Source: JBCCCJ01 sp039029315 (GTDB taxonomy: Bacteria > Bacteroidota > Bacteroidia > J057). Taken from it: a DNA stretch of 64,000 bases. The stretch is taken from NCBI GenBank assembly GCA_039029315.1, contig JBCCGK010000004.1, forward strand, positions 124,001 through 188,000. Reading direction: 5' to 3'. Shown in pieces: positions 9,572 to 18,972 of the stretch; position 1 is the first letter of the stretch, and each line of letters begins with the position of its first letter. Both the position numbers and the translations under genes were made by a program. The notes below the pieces were generated by a model that worked only from the letters and a program-made list of their open reading frames with translations, made no database searches and was not told the origin of the DNA.

Positions 9572-10657
9572 ATGTACTTACTTCTTTCTACAAGTAAAGG
9601 CTTGCTTGTCTACCAACGCACCCAAAATGGTTGGCACTATCACCAAGAGGCATTTGTTGGACTTCCTGTCTCTATGGTGATGATAGATCAGCGAGACAAT
9701 AGCTGGTGGGTCGCACTCGCTCACAAGCACTGGGGACAGAAGCTTCATCTCTCACAGGATCAGGGAAAGAACTGGAGGGAAATTGCCGCTCCTGTCTATC
9801 CCAAAGGTGCAGAAGTCAAAAAAGGGGTACCTGCCAGCCTGAAACTGATCTGGGCGTTGGCACATGGGGGAGCTGATCAGCCAGACTATGTCTATGTTGG
9901 AACGGAACCTGGCGGTCTGTTCCGCAGCACTGACGGAGGCAATAGTTTTGCCCTGGTGGAATCGCTGTGGAATCATCCCTCTCGTCCTCGTCACTGGTTT
10001 GGTGGTGGCCGGGATTTTGCAGGAATCCACTCCATCATTGTGGACCCAAGAGATAGTCAACACCTGTATGTAGCGGTCAGTTGTGCCGGGGTATTTGAGT
10101 CCCGGAATGGGGGAGAGAGCTGGACAGCGAGAAACAAAGGATTACGAGCAGATTATTTACCGGATCCTTATGTAGAGGTCGGCCATGATCCCCATTTGTT
10201 GTTGGCCTGTCGGAGTCAGCCAGATATCCTGTGGCAGCAAAATCACTGTGGTATTTTTCGTTCGGTCAACGGTGGGCAAGATTGGCAAGATGTTACAGAC
10301 AAACAGGGATTGGCAAATTATGGATTTACCCTCGCCATAGACCACGACAATCCCGATCGTGCCTGGGTCATCCCGGCTGAGAGTGATCGAATCAGAATTG
10401 CTGTCGATCAGGCATTGTGTGTCTGTCGGACCGAGGATGGCGGACACAGTTGGCAGGCACTTCGACATGGTCTCCCTCAACAACAGGCATTCGACATAGT
10501 CTACAGACATGCGCTGGATATTCAGGGATCAACGCTGGCATTTGGCACCACCACCGGCAATGTCTATGTATCAGAAGATTGGGGAGATCACTGGTTTTGC
10601 CTCAATCACAATCTTGCGACAGTCAATGCGGTGAAGCTGGTCCGGAATGGGGAGTGA
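9572..10657 (+). CDS. Asp-box (BNR) repeat beta-propeller protein, cytoplasmic
   Basis: A 361-residue beta-propeller of the WD40/YVTN/BNR-like class. Six Asp-box hairpins are visible: SQDQGKNW, STDGGNSF, SRNGGESW, SVNGGQDW, TEDGGHSW and SEDWGDHW, each in the strand context typical of sialidase-like and photosystem-stability-factor-like propellers. The N-terminus MYLLLSTSKGLLVYQR is the first blade, with no signal peptide, so the protein should be cytoplasmic. Sialidase activity is not supported because the arginine triad is not evident. It is frequently annotated as glycosyl hydrolase or exo-alpha-sialidase in this phylum, which would overstate the evidence. A MITE copy begins 22 bp after the stop. 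Confidence 0.8.
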   Translation: MYLLLSTSKGLLVYQRTQNGWHYHQEAFVGLPVSMVMIDQRDNSWWVALAHKHWGQKLHLSQDQGKNWREIAAPVYPKGAEVKKGVPASLKLIWALAHGGADQPDYVYVGTEPGGLFRSTDGGNSFALVESLWNHPSRPRHWFGGGRDFAGIHSIIVDPRDSQHLYVAVSCAGVFESRNGGESWTARNKGLRADYLPDPYVEVGHDPHLLLACRSQPDILWQQNHCGIFRSVNGGQDWQDVTDKQGLANYGFTLAIDHDNPDRAWVIPAESDRIRIAVDQALCVCRTEDGGHSWQALRHGLPQQQAFDIVYRHALDIQGSTLAFGTTTGNVYVSEDWGDHWFCLNHNLATVNAVKLVRNGE

Positions 10658-10679
10658 GTGAATTTTTTCTGTACTTTGA

Positions 10680-10840
10680 GAGACTGTTTGAACATCTATC
10701 ACTTATTTTTTGTATGTGCATTTTTTCCCCATTCGGCGGCTTTTTTTGTTCCCATAGCACCACTATGAGAACAAAAAAGAGCCTTGTCTGAGAAAAAAAT
10801 ACACCATGAAAATTCTAAGCACAGATTCCCAAACAGTCTC
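10680..10840. mobile_element. 161-bp fold-back MITE, copy 2
   Basis: Same length and ends as copy 1 (GAGACTG at 10680-10686, CAGTCTC at 10834-10840). It is flanked by a perfect 3-bp TGA direct repeat at 10677-10679 and 10841-10843. It belongs with copy 4 in a subgroup sharing GTTCCCATAG in the central stem, CTTGTCTGAG in the right arm and TTCCCAAACAG at the right end. The insertion lies just 43 bp upstream of the flavin oxidoreductase start. An ATG inside the right arm (10806) is in frame with that gene. Confidence 0.92.
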
Positions 10841-10883
10841 TGACAAGGCAATTCTTCAGCAGACGTTTTTATTTTTTATCCTT

Positions 10884-11882
10884 ATGGCACTTCCTCGCAG
10901 ACTCTCTCAGACCCTCTCCCTTCCAGTTGTCGCTGCTCCCATGTTTTTGGTCTCGGGTCCAAGAATTGTGCTCGAATCGTGCAAAAATGGAATTATTGGT
11001 ACATTTCCAGCCTTGAATCAACGGAGCACTGAGGGATTCGAACAATGGGTGATTGAGATCAAGCAGGATCTGGCTAAGTGGGAGAGAGAAACGGGCAAAA
11101 CAGCTCCTCCCTATGGTGTCAATCTGATCGTGCACAGAAGCAATCCCCGACTCTATCAGGATCTGGAGATCTGTGTCAAACATGAAGTCCCGCTGATCAT
11201 TACCTCTCTCGGAGCAGCCACCAAAGTCATAGAAGCCATTCATGGCTATGGCGGCATGGTCTATCATGACATCATCAGTCGCCGACATGCACAAAAGGCT
11301 GCCGATGCCGGAGTGGATGGCATTATCGCTGTGGCCTCTGGCGCAGGAGGACATGCAGGTACCACCAATCCCTTTGCCCTGATTGCTGAGATTCGAAAGT
11401 TTTTTGACAAAACGCTCTTGCTCGCAGGCTGTATGAACAGTGGGAGTGATGTCGCGGCTGCTATCAGCATGGGAGCGGATCTGGCTTATTTGGGTACTCG
11501 CTTCATCAATACCTTCGAAAGCAGGGCCGATGCCGCATACCAACGGATGATCATCGATTCCGGAGCCAAGGATATTGTATATACGCCAGCAGTATCCGGA
11601 GTTCATGCCAACTTTATGAAGGCCAGTCTGGAAGAAGCCGGCTTTGACATGGAGCAACTCGACAAGGCTGGCAAGATGAACTATGGAGAAAAACTCACGC
11701 CAGCAAAAGAGGAAGCCAAAGCCTGGAAAACGGTCTGGTCTGCCGGTCAGGGAGTGGCCGGGATAGAGGATGTGGTGCCCGTTTCAGATCTTGTCTCCCG
11801 TATAAAGCAAGAGTTTGCAGAAAGCATCCATCGACAGCAACAATATCTGGATTGGCTTGATCCTTCCTCCCCATCTGAGTGA
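10884..11882 (+). CDS. Nitronate monooxygenase-like FMN oxidoreductase
   Basis: A 332-residue TIM-barrel flavoprotein of the nitronate monooxygenase / 2-nitropropane dioxygenase family. The start at 10884 (MALPRRLSQTLSLPVVAAPM) matches where family members begin; the frame extends upstream into the MITE, which would add 26 unrelated residues. Key blocks are AAPMFLVSGP near the N-terminus, PPYGVNLIVHRSN, VYHDIISRRHA, the FMN-phosphate loop GAGGHAGTTNPF, AGCMNSGSDVAAAISMGADLAYLGTRF (only partly conserved block) and a C-terminal WKTVWSAGQGVAGI. Such enzymes oxidise alkyl nitronates with FMN; the related enoyl-reductase activity of FabK is less likely given the sequence blocks. Expression may now depend on DNA brought by the element. 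Confidence 0.85.
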   Translation: MALPRRLSQTLSLPVVAAPMFLVSGPRIVLESCKNGIIGTFPALNQRSTEGFEQWVIEIKQDLAKWERETGKTAPPYGVNLIVHRSNPRLYQDLEICVKHEVPLIITSLGAATKVIEAIHGYGGMVYHDIISRRHAQKAADAGVDGIIAVASGAGGHAGTTNPFALIAEIRKFFDKTLLLAGCMNSGSDVAAAISMGADLAYLGTRFINTFESRADAAYQRMIIDSGAKDIVYTPAVSGVHANFMKASLEEAGFDMEQLDKAGKMNYGEKLTPAKEEAKAWKTVWSAGQGVAGIEDVVPVSDLVSRIKQEFAESIHRQQQYLDWLDPSSPSE

Positions 11883-12229
11883 ACCAGAGTAGGTGTTAAT
11901 CCCCATTTCCTTACAATCAGAAATTCTACCTGAAAGAATTCTTTCTTTTCTCTCCTTCTTTATGTGTCGATAGGTCGTATTTTTTTCAAGATCGACAAGG
12001 CGCATAGGTGTGTCGGAGAGACATATTGTCTTGTGTTTAGAATAGGGATTTCCATTCTTCATAAAAAAGGTCCTTTGGTTATCCGTCCAATTGTCAGGGT
12101 GTTGCCTAAGCGACATTTGATTCCGACAATTCGTAGAATATTGCTCGTTAGCCACAGCCAGATTGAATCTTTTCTCTTCTAATAGAATTCATTGTATCTT
12201 TCAGGCTTCATGATAAATATCCCGGGTCT
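11883..12229. other. Intergenic region, no gene seen
   Basis: About 350 bp between two plus-strand genes. It holds a perfect palindrome GAAAGAATTCTTTC at 11932-11945 followed by a pyrimidine-rich run, which could be a weak terminator for the flavoenzyme gene. TATCTTTC at about 12195-12202 is one mismatch from the Bacteroidota -7 box and may serve the protease gene. No ORF here looks like a protein. Confidence 0.45.
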
Positions 12230-14359
12230 ATGAAATCAATTTCACTCTCTCTTCTCTTTACACTTCTATGTGGTTTTGCCATTCTTCCTACGACCGCTTT
12301 TGCTCAACGGACGTGCGGTGCAGACGCCATCATGGACAACATCAGGGCAAATGATCCAGAGCAAGCAGCTCGCATGGATGCCATACAGCGCAGGATCTTT
12401 CAAGAAGCCAAATCCATCCAGTCCAGTTCTCGAATGGATGAGGTCTACCTTATTCCAGTAGTCTTTCATGTTGTATGGAACGACAGTTCTGAAAATGTAT
12501 CCGATGCCCAGCTTCATTCTCAGATCGATGTATTAAATGAGGATTTTCGGAGATTGAACGCTGATACGATCAACACCCCCTCTGCCTTTCGGGCGCTTGC
12601 AGAGGATTCCAAGATCGAGTTTTGTCTTGCGTCCTTTGATCCAGCCGGAAATCCCACAACTGGCATCACACGAACCTTTACCAACCGCAACTCATTTAGC
12701 CTGAATGATGCTGTCAAATCAGATGCAAGTGGAGGAAAAAGCCCCTGGCCCAGAGATCAATACCTCAATTTTTGGGTATGCAATCTCAGTGGCGGTATTC
12801 TTGGATATGCCTTTCCTCCAGGAAGTACTCCTGCTGAAGATGGAGTTGTGTGTCACTACACCTATACGGGCAGAGTAGGCAATATAAATTTCCCCTTCCA
12901 CCTGGGACGAACCGCTACACATGAAGTTGGGCATTGGCTAGGCTTAAGGCATCTGTGGGGAGTAGGAGGCTGTAGCAATGATGACGGGATAGCTGATACA
13001 CCTTCCCAGAGTAGCCCTAACTATGGCTGTCAAAATTTCCCGAGCATCAGCTGCTCCAATGGTCCAAATGGAGATCAGTTCATGAACTATATGGATTATT
13101 CGGATGATGTCTGCTTCAATATGTTTTCTCAGGGGCAAATTGCAGTGATGCGACAAGTTTTGGGGCCATCAGGCTTTCGATCCTCGCTTCAACAAGCCTC
13201 CAGTTGTGTCAATCTTGCTTATAACAATATCGGGATAGACACCATTCTGTCTCCCATAGATGAGAACTGTGATGGAAATATTTCTGTGGAAGTTGTCTTG
13301 TCTAATTATGGAGAAAATCTCATCACCGAAGCGCCGATTTTTTTCACCCTGGACGGGACACCCATCTGGTTTACTGTTTGGACAGGGGTTTTGGATTCTG
13401 GTTCCACAGCCACGATTGTGCATCTTCCAGCCAATATCTCTCCGGGTACGCATACCCTCGCTGTATACACTGATGGTGTCAATAGCGAAAATGATTCTGA
13501 TGTGTCCAATGATACGGCTTACAAAACATTTGACGTATTAAGTGGTCATGCCTTGCCCTTCGCAGATGGGTTTGAAGATCCTCTCTATCCTCAACCCGAA
13601 TGGGAACTCATCAATCCAGATAGTGCGCTCACCTGGCAACGAATAGAAGGAATCAGCAGATGGGGCACAGCTTCTGTTTGGATGAACAACTATGACTATC
13701 CATCCGCCGGGGAAATGGATGAATTCATTCTTCCCATGGTAGACTTGACGACCTTCACGCCTACAGGTGCAGGACTTTCGTTTTACCTATCCTATGCGCA
13801 GACCTTCCCCTTATCCGGGGCATCTGATACCCTGCAGGTGTGGGTATCCAATGACTGTGGAGAAACCTATGAGATGCGCTATCAGAAGGCTGGTTCGGAC
13901 CTTGTCACGACAGGTCCCAGTGAGGCAGCCTACGTTCCTGAGTTTTTCTGGCAGTGGAGAAAAGAGTGGGTTGATTTATCAGATCTTACGGATTTCACCA
14001 GTGTTATGGTCAAATTTAGAAACATCACGAGTTCTGAAAACAATGTATATCTCGACAACATCAATATTGGCGTTCTCCATACAGTGGGGATCGATCAGCG
14101 GTTTGCAAGTGGGCAAGTTCAGCTCTTCCCCAATCCAGCCCGGGATATGGTTACTGTATCCATTGATGCTGTGAATAGAACGGATGTACAATTGTCTTTG
14201 CGCGATGTAGCAGGCAGGGCCATCGTTCAGAGGGAAGTCGCTATTCAACAAGGGTTCAACCAAATCGAGATTCCTGTGCACATGCTTGCTTCCGGGGTCT
14301 ATTTTGTCGAAATCCAGGATGACAAAGGAAAATTCGTCGAGAAACTTATCATTTTATAA
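12230..14359 (+). CDS. Secreted M43-type metalloprotease with T9SS sorting domain
   Basis: A 709-residue secreted zinc protease resembling the pappalysin/cytophagalysin family M43. After a signal peptide (MKSISLSLLFTLLCGFAI, ending about residue 25) comes a propeptide-like region, then the catalytic domain: HEVGHWLGLRH at 231-241 supplies the three zinc ligands and the general base Glu232, DDGIADTP follows at 251-258, and the Met-turn is MNYMDY at 285-290. From about 325 a CARDB-like beta domain, then a jelly-roll (choice-of-anchor) region from about 440. The last 80 residues form a type A T9SS sorting domain beginning VQLFPNPARDMV and ending KFVEKLIIL. It should be secreted by the type IX system. 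A strong terminator follows. Confidence 0.9.
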   Translation: MKSISLSLLFTLLCGFAILPTTAFAQRTCGADAIMDNIRANDPEQAARMDAIQRRIFQEAKSIQSSSRMDEVYLIPVVFHVVWNDSSENVSDAQLHSQIDVLNEDFRRLNADTINTPSAFRALAEDSKIEFCLASFDPAGNPTTGITRTFTNRNSFSLNDAVKSDASGGKSPWPRDQYLNFWVCNLSGGILGYAFPPGSTPAEDGVVCHYTYTGRVGNINFPFHLGRTATHEVGHWLGLRHLWGVGGCSNDDGIADTPSQSSPNYGCQNFPSISCSNGPNGDQFMNYMDYSDDVCFNMFSQGQIAVMRQVLGPSGFRSSLQQASSCVNLAYNNIGIDTILSPIDENCDGNISVEVVLSNYGENLITEAPIFFTLDGTPIWFTVWTGVLDSGSTATIVHLPANISPGTHTLAVYTDGVNSENDSDVSNDTAYKTFDVLSGHALPFADGFEDPLYPQPEWELINPDSALTWQRIEGISRWGTASVWMNNYDYPSAGEMDEFILPMVDLTTFTPTGAGLSFYLSYAQTFPLSGASDTLQVWVSNDCGETYEMRYQKAGSDLVTTGPSEAAYVPEFFWQWRKEWVDLSDLTDFTSVMVKFRNITSSENNVYLDNINIGVLHTVGIDQRFASGQVQLFPNPARDMVTVSIDAVNRTDVQLSLRDVAGRAIVQREVAIQQGFNQIEIPVHMLASGVYFVEIQDDKGKFVEKLIIL

Positions 14360-14385
14360 GTTCCTCCTCTTCGATTCAGGCGCAT

Positions 14386-14420
14386 AAAAAAAACTCTGGC
14401 TGATAGCCAGAGTTTTTATT
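14386..14420. terminator. Bidirectional intrinsic terminator
   Basis: ACTCTGGCT, a 3-base loop GAT and AGCCAGAGT form a perfect 9-bp stem at 14393-14413. An A-run precedes it and TTTTTATTT follows, so it can stop the protease transcript and the opposing small membrane protein transcript. Confidence 0.88.
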
Positions 14421-14469
14421 TGTTGGGATCTGTTCAGTGAATACACTCCACCAAGCAAAATCGTCACTG

Positions 14470-14664
14470 TCACTTTTTCTTGTCTTTGATGTATAAGACT
14501 GCGCTGGCAATCAAATAGACCGCTAAAGCAGCTAAGCCCAGCCAAAATGCCCACGACAATGCCTTAAATACAGAAACCAGGAGGAATACTCCTACAGCAG
14601 GGACTGCAACCTTTCCCCATAAGGGAAGGGACAAGTAGCTTTTGAATAACCAATTTTTTTTCAT
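14470..14664 (-). CDS. Small two-helix membrane protein
   Basis: A 64-residue protein with two predicted membrane helices (about 19-37, VAVPAVGVFLLVSVFKALS, and 38-58, WAFWLGLAALAVYLIASAV) between a basic N-terminus (MKKNWLFK) and a lysine-rich end (IKDKKK). There is no motif pointing to a function. It has its own ATG and shares the bidirectional terminator with the protease gene, which supports a real transcription unit. Confidence 0.55.
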   Translation of the reverse strand: MKKNWLFKSYLSLPLWGKVAVPAVGVFLLVSVFKALSWAFWLGLAALAVYLIASAVLYIKDKKK

Positions 14665-15002
14665 TGTTGTATGCTTTATATATCGCTAATCTTATTGTTC
14701 GAAAAAGATACGGAAAAAGTTTCAATTTCCCATTCAACATAAAGACATTCTCTTGTTGGAAAGGTCCAAATTCAGGGGAAAATTTATTGCGTTTCAAGAG
14801 AAATACCAGATTTCGTTCTGGCGGAGGGATAGAGCTTGATCTGGCGACACAGATGCCCGACCAATCGAAAATTTGTCTCGCAACCATCCCCTATGCTGTC
14901 CTACCTGCCCAAAGGAGGGGAAGTGAAGAAGCGATGAGATTCCAACTCGCACTCTTTTGACTCATTGAGCTCATTCCCCCTTGATTCACATTTCTGATAA
15001 TC

Positions 15003-15035
15003 TTGCATCCATTCCTCGCTTTTTGCGTAACTTTA
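15003..15035 (+). promoter_or_regulatory. Candidate Bacteroidota promoter for the TPR protein
   Basis: TTG at 15003-15005 and TAACTTTA at 15028-15035 are separated by 22 bases. The second box differs from TAnnTTTG at its last base. It ends 23 bp before the chosen ATG at 15059, a normal leader length for the phylum. Confidence 0.4.
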
Positions 15036-15058
15036 ATCGTTGCAAACAAATGAGTCAT

Positions 15059-16231
15059 ATGAAATGTATCTCTTTGCTCCTTGCCTTTGTATCTGTTCAG
15101 ATGTCTCTGGCCCAGGTCTTTCACGACGACTATTTTCGATCCCGGGCTGAACAAGGGCTGGATCTGACCTATAACTTTGAATTTGAAGAAGCTGAAGATG
15201 TGTTCGAAGATTTGCTGGAAGCCTATCAAGATCATCCTGCCCCTTATTTTCTGCTCGCAACCAATCGCTGGTGGCAGAGCTATATTACCATAGATGAAAC
15301 CTATCACGCCTATATTGAAGAGCAACTAGATCTGGCACTCGACAAAAATGAAGGCCTGGAAGATCGGGACGAGGCCCATCTCGAATACGTTTTCTTTCAA
15401 TATATGTGCTATGCCTTCAAAACGCGCTTGCATACCCTCCGCCGTGAATGGTTGTCTGCCGCCAATGAAGGTCGCAAAGCGCTCCCATATTTGAGAGATG
15501 GATTGGACTATGCGAGGAGCAGCCCTGAATTCTATTTTAGCGCAGGAATTTATCATTACTATGCTGCGACTTATCCCGACAAGCATTATTATGTCCGACC
15601 GTTTATGATATTTTTCCCGGATGGAGATGAGGAAAAAGGAATTGAGGAGTTGGAGCTAGCAGCCAATACGCCGAATTTTGCCCAGCCAGAAGCCATGTAT
15701 TATCTGGGAGATATCTATTTGCAACGGACAGGAGCCCTTGAGCAAGGAATTGAGATGAAACGCCAGCTTCATCGAGCTTATCCCAATAACTCCTGGTTCA
15801 AAGTAGACTATGCCAAAGGATTGATCCATGCACAACAGTATGAAGAAGCTGATATCTTATTGACCGAAATGATTGCGGAATTTGAGAATCTTCCGGATCA
15901 TCGTCATCGTCTGATCAGTAGCCTGGAATCAACCTTGTCCACTCAAGTCATGGATAGGGTCTATCACTATCAGGGAGTGGTGCTCATGCGGTACTATCAA
16001 GCCTATGAACAAGCCATCGAACACTTTGGAATTTCTCTGGAGTTGGGAGAATTAGGGGATTGGGATATCAGTCCTTTGCCTCCCTCCAACTATCTGCATA
16101 TTGGCCTGTGCTACGATCGACTTGAGATGCGAGGAGACGCCATAGAAGCATATGAGTCGGCCCTGGACTTTGACCAAGCTGATCATGTAGAAGTGCGAGC
16201 CAAGGCATGTCTGAAGGATCCATGTAAATAG
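15059..16231 (+). CDS. Exported TPR-repeat protein
   Basis: A 390-residue protein with signal peptide MKCISLLLAFVSVQMSLAQ. An ATG nine bases upstream (15050) is an alternative start. The mature protein is built of tetratricopeptide-like helical pairs: FEFEEAEDVFEDLLEAYQ, YYVRPFMIFFPDGDEEKGIE (a loop within the array), PEAMYYLGDIYLQRT, YAKGLIHAQQYEEADILL and YLHIGLCYDRLEMRGDAIE. The arrangement resembles proteins of the TTC39/IML2 type found in Bacteroidota, which lack a known activity. It probably acts as a periplasmic scaffold. A terminator hairpin about 105 bp downstream suggests a single-gene transcript. Confidence 0.7.
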   Translation: MKCISLLLAFVSVQMSLAQVFHDDYFRSRAEQGLDLTYNFEFEEAEDVFEDLLEAYQDHPAPYFLLATNRWWQSYITIDETYHAYIEEQLDLALDKNEGLEDRDEAHLEYVFFQYMCYAFKTRLHTLRREWLSAANEGRKALPYLRDGLDYARSSPEFYFSAGIYHYYAATYPDKHYYVRPFMIFFPDGDEEKGIEELELAANTPNFAQPEAMYYLGDIYLQRTGALEQGIEMKRQLHRAYPNNSWFKVDYAKGLIHAQQYEEADILLTEMIAEFENLPDHRHRLISSLESTLSTQVMDRVYHYQGVVLMRYYQAYEQAIEHFGISLELGELGDWDISPLPPSNYLHIGLCYDRLEMRGDAIEAYESALDFDQADHVEVRAKACLKDPCK

Positions 16232-16336
16232 AAATTACACATTTTTGACAAAAAGAGACATTATATTTTGATTTAACATTTTATTGTTATAAATTTACTC
16301 CAAGCTTCACCACTCAATATGATAGCTTAAGTCGAC

Positions 16337-16360
16337 ACGCGAAAGCGCGTCCCTTTTTTT
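16337..16360 (+). terminator. Intrinsic terminator after the TPR gene
   Basis: ACGCG / CGCGT stem at 16337-16341 and 16346-16350 around a stable AAAG loop, followed after CCC by seven T. The rest of the 310-bp gap to the next gene is AT-rich and shows no gene. Confidence 0.7.
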
Positions 16361-16541
16361 ACTCAATTCGCAACGAACAAACTCGATATAACATAAAAAA
16401 GGATAATTAATTTCAAACTATTTCATTTTGGCTTTTAGTTCTTCGTTTTGGCCCAAAGTGCAAGGTGGCTGACTATCAGAGCAATACATCACCTTCCTTA
16501 GCTCAAACGGATCTGTCTCACTCTTAAGCTTATCATTTATC

Positions 16542-16865
16542 ATGATTTACCAAAAAATCACCAGAAACCTTGGACTATTGTTGAGCCTAGCCCTCCTTAT
16601 CGGTATTGGTTTGAGCCCAACGACCAGTCATGCTCAGGCAGTTGTAGACATTGATGATTTTGTCGTACAACAGCCGATCCCGACCCAGTCGCATATTGGT
16701 TCTGCAATAAGTCAACAGCCCCAGGCTCGTTTGTCGATGGAATTTGTCAAACAGCGGGTGCCTGTCAAGGTGTGGAATTTTGTTCGACAGCTATTTGTTG
16801 GGAAGAAAATCCTCAAGCAGCGCAAGCGAATCATTGCTACGGATCGGAAGACATTCTCTTCCTAG
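16542..16865 (+). CDS. Small secreted basic protein, unknown
   Basis: A 107-residue protein with a convincing signal peptide (hydrophobic LGLLLSLALLIGIGL, cleavage after SHAQA near residue 33). The mature part of about 75 residues opens VVDIDDFVVQQPIP and ends in a basic segment (VGKKILKQRKRIIATDRK). I do not recognise it. It has no operon partner; the next feature downstream is a MITE copy and an opposing gene. Confidence 0.55.
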   Translation: MIYQKITRNLGLLLSLALLIGIGLSPTTSHAQAVVDIDDFVVQQPIPTQSHIGSAISQQPQARLSMEFVKQRVPVKVWNFVRQLFVGKKILKQRKRIIATDRKTFSS

Positions 16866-17119
16866 TCACAGGAGAAATTGATTGACGGTTTATCTCTTTT
16901 TTCGCCCTTCTGTATGGCAAATCTTGTCATTGCGCCAAGCTCTGATTCTTGTCCTTCGAAGGTCCAAAAAATGACTGATAATACCCCCACTAGATTCTAA
17001 GACCCCATAGGTTGGTGGACAGAATGAATGGGGTTCAATTGCGATTGACATGACAAGATTGGATGCAATCTCAATGAAATTGATATTACCATTTGTATAG
17101 AACTTTGTCTAAACCCTTA

Positions 17120-17280
17120 GAGACTGTTTGAAAATCTGGCACTTATTTTTTGTATGCGTCTTTTTTCCTCATTCTGCGGCTTTGTTTGTTCTCATAGCAC
17201 CACTATGAGAACATAAAAGAGCCTTGCCTGAGAAAAAAATACACGATAAAAATTCTCAGCACAGATTCCTAAACAGTCTC
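17120..17280. mobile_element. 161-bp fold-back MITE, copy 3
   Basis: Same length and same terminal GAGACTG / CAGTCTC as the other copies, flanked by a perfect TTA direct repeat (17117-17119 and 17281-17283). It pairs with copy 1 by GTTCTCATAG in the stem, CTTGCCTGAG in the right arm and TTCCTAAACAG at the end. It sits between convergent genes, in a gap of about 500 bp that otherwise holds no gene. Confidence 0.92.
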
Positions 17281-17328
17281 TTAACCTTTCTTTTTTGAAT
17301 GAGGCATTCACTCTGTGATTGCTAGTAG

Positions 17329-17352
17329 CCCTCCTTGCTCGGGGAGGGTTTT
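17329..17352 (+). terminator. Possible intrinsic terminator
   Basis: CCCTCC at 17329-17334 pairs with GGAGGG at 17343-17348, followed by TTTT. It would stop plus-strand transcripts just before the end of the opposing gene. The U-tract is short. Confidence 0.45.
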
Positions 17353-17361
17353 GTCTGTTTG

Positions 17362-18792
17362 TCACAAGTGTTGATCAATTTGTCTCTGAAACCACAAGGT
17401 GACCAAAGATTCTGCCAGCTTAGATACTTGTTCTTTGAGGGGTTCCCATTGTTGTTGTTGTTTTACCTTCAGCATGCGCCGCAAAATCCTCAGATGTTCG
17501 AATTGCATTTTTTTATAGGATGATTTGAGAGATTTTTGAATATAGATATACTGCCAAAGCGAATCGATATTGGCTTCTATGCCATATACATCCACTCGCT
17601 CATATCTGGCCATGAGGATCAGCAGACGAGTTTCTATCTCAACATTCGCCCTGGAATACATATCATATTTTCTTCTTCTCAAGACCTTTTCCAATTCCCC
17701 GGAAAAAAAGTGGAGTTTCATGCGGTTGAACTCATAGATTTCAGCTTGTTCGAAAGGAGCAAGGGAAGATTTGTAGGTATCCAGAAACTCCCAGGTTTCC
17801 TCCAACCAAACAGAACGCTCTCTTTTCGAAATCAAAAACAAACATCTTAGTCGAATAGAGATATAATTGTTATATGCCTTGGAAGGGAGATAATTGCCAA
17901 CAAAAAACCATCCCCTTTCAATTGCCATTTGCTCCAGTTTTATGCGGTTAAAAAAATACCGTATTTCCCGCGTCTCTCTTTGTTTGACGGAGAGATAGGA
18001 TTGTAAGATCGCAATAAGATTGTATCTGGTATCCCAGGGCAAGGCGTGCTCATGGTCCAAAATCAAGTCCTGAAAGGCATACAATTCTCCTTCCTCTCCA
18101 TCGAGAATTTGCTCCAACTTCACTTGCAAGGACAAAACAGGGTATTGGCGGTGTTGCTCAAACTCGTGGATGAGATCGGTCAATTGGTTCTCCCATGTTT
18201 TTGCCCATTCAGTTTGGGGCTTTCTGCCACTTCCCTTTTCTATGACTCTCTGATCCATGAACAGTTGACACCACCATGCCAGGAAAGCTTCCTTATAAGA
18301 GGCATATGGCCGTTTCCTGGGAGACACATTCTGAACCATCATGTGTTGCATCAATTCCCCTTCCAGCGCAAACAGACTTTGGAAATAATTCTTGTCTCTC
18401 AGGCCGCTCTGCTTGAATCTTCGACGAATTTTGTTCGCGTATTTGAGAAATTCATTCCCTAATGGCAATTCATTGAGTCTCCTCAATAACATGCGATCTC
18501 GTAACAGGCGGTCTTTCCGAAAAGCCTGTATGGCCAAAAATTCCTCAAGTTGAATCAGGAGTTGACCGTATTTGCGTCCAAGTTCCTGTGCATCAAAAGG
18601 CTTGTCATCGAACACCTTTTGCCAGAGTTCTTCATCAATTGGTATCCGTTCCTGTTCCAGGGATTCAAGAATCATCTCCACCATCTGTCGGACTGCTGCT
18701 TGTCTGCCATGAAGCTCGGTGATCACCCATCTGTGAAAGCATTGTCGGTCTTCCACAGAGAGTTTCCGCAGCAGATGTAGGGCTTTTCTCAT
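17362..18792 (-). CDS. Conserved-looking helical cytoplasmic protein, unknown
   Basis: A 476-residue protein with no signal peptide, unusually rich in Arg, Gln, Leu and Glu and predicted almost entirely helical, with a rhythm like TPR or other solenoid repeats (for example YNLIAILQSYLSVKQRETREI and AIERGWFFVGNYLPSKAYNN as separate stretches). The N-terminus MRKALHLLRKLSVEDRQCF and the ELGRKYGQLLIQLEEFLAIQ segment look like protein-interaction helices. No catalytic motif is visible. It is divergent from the small HTH protein gene at 18973, with 180 bp between them, which makes shared regulation plausible. Function unknown. Confidence 0.6.
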   Translation of the reverse strand: MRKALHLLRKLSVEDRQCFHRWVITELHGRQAAVRQMVEMILESLEQERIPIDEELWQKVFDDKPFDAQELGRKYGQLLIQLEEFLAIQAFRKDRLLRDRMLLRRLNELPLGNEFLKYANKIRRRFKQSGLRDKNYFQSLFALEGELMQHMMVQNVSPRKRPYASYKEAFLAWWCQLFMDQRVIEKGSGRKPQTEWAKTWENQLTDLIHEFEQHRQYPVLSLQVKLEQILDGEEGELYAFQDLILDHEHALPWDTRYNLIAILQSYLSVKQRETREIRYFFNRIKLEQMAIERGWFFVGNYLPSKAYNNYISIRLRCLFLISKRERSVWLEETWEFLDTYKSSLAPFEQAEIYEFNRMKLHFFSGELEKVLRRRKYDMYSRANVEIETRLLILMARYERVDVYGIEANIDSLWQYIYIQKSLKSSYKKMQFEHLRILRRMLKVKQQQQWEPLKEQVSKLAESLVTLWFQRQIDQHL

Positions 18793-18914
18793 GTACTACA
18801 AATTTTCTGAGTAGGATGATTGGAAATTAACAGTAATAATTTATCAAAAAATGCTCAAAAATTAAAAATATCGCCGCTTTTCAAAAAATATCTTTTGGAA
18901 AAATGTGAAATTCA

Positions 18915-18949
18915 TTTGTCGTTTTCACTGTATTTTCTCTCTACCTTTG
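18915..18949 (+). promoter_or_regulatory. Bacteroidota-type promoter for the small HTH gene
   Basis: TTTG at 18915-18918 and an exact TAnnTTTG box, TACCTTTG, at 18942-18949 are spaced by 23 bases. The box ends 23 bp before the ATG at 18973 and decides that start rather than the upstream open frame from 18820. Confidence 0.65.
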
Positions 18950-18972
18950 AGCTGTTAACACATGTAATCACG

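Noticed and set aside
9572..10657. Sialidase annotation for the Asp-box protein
   Set aside because: Six Asp boxes mark a beta-propeller only. The catalytic arginine triad and a signal peptide are not evident.
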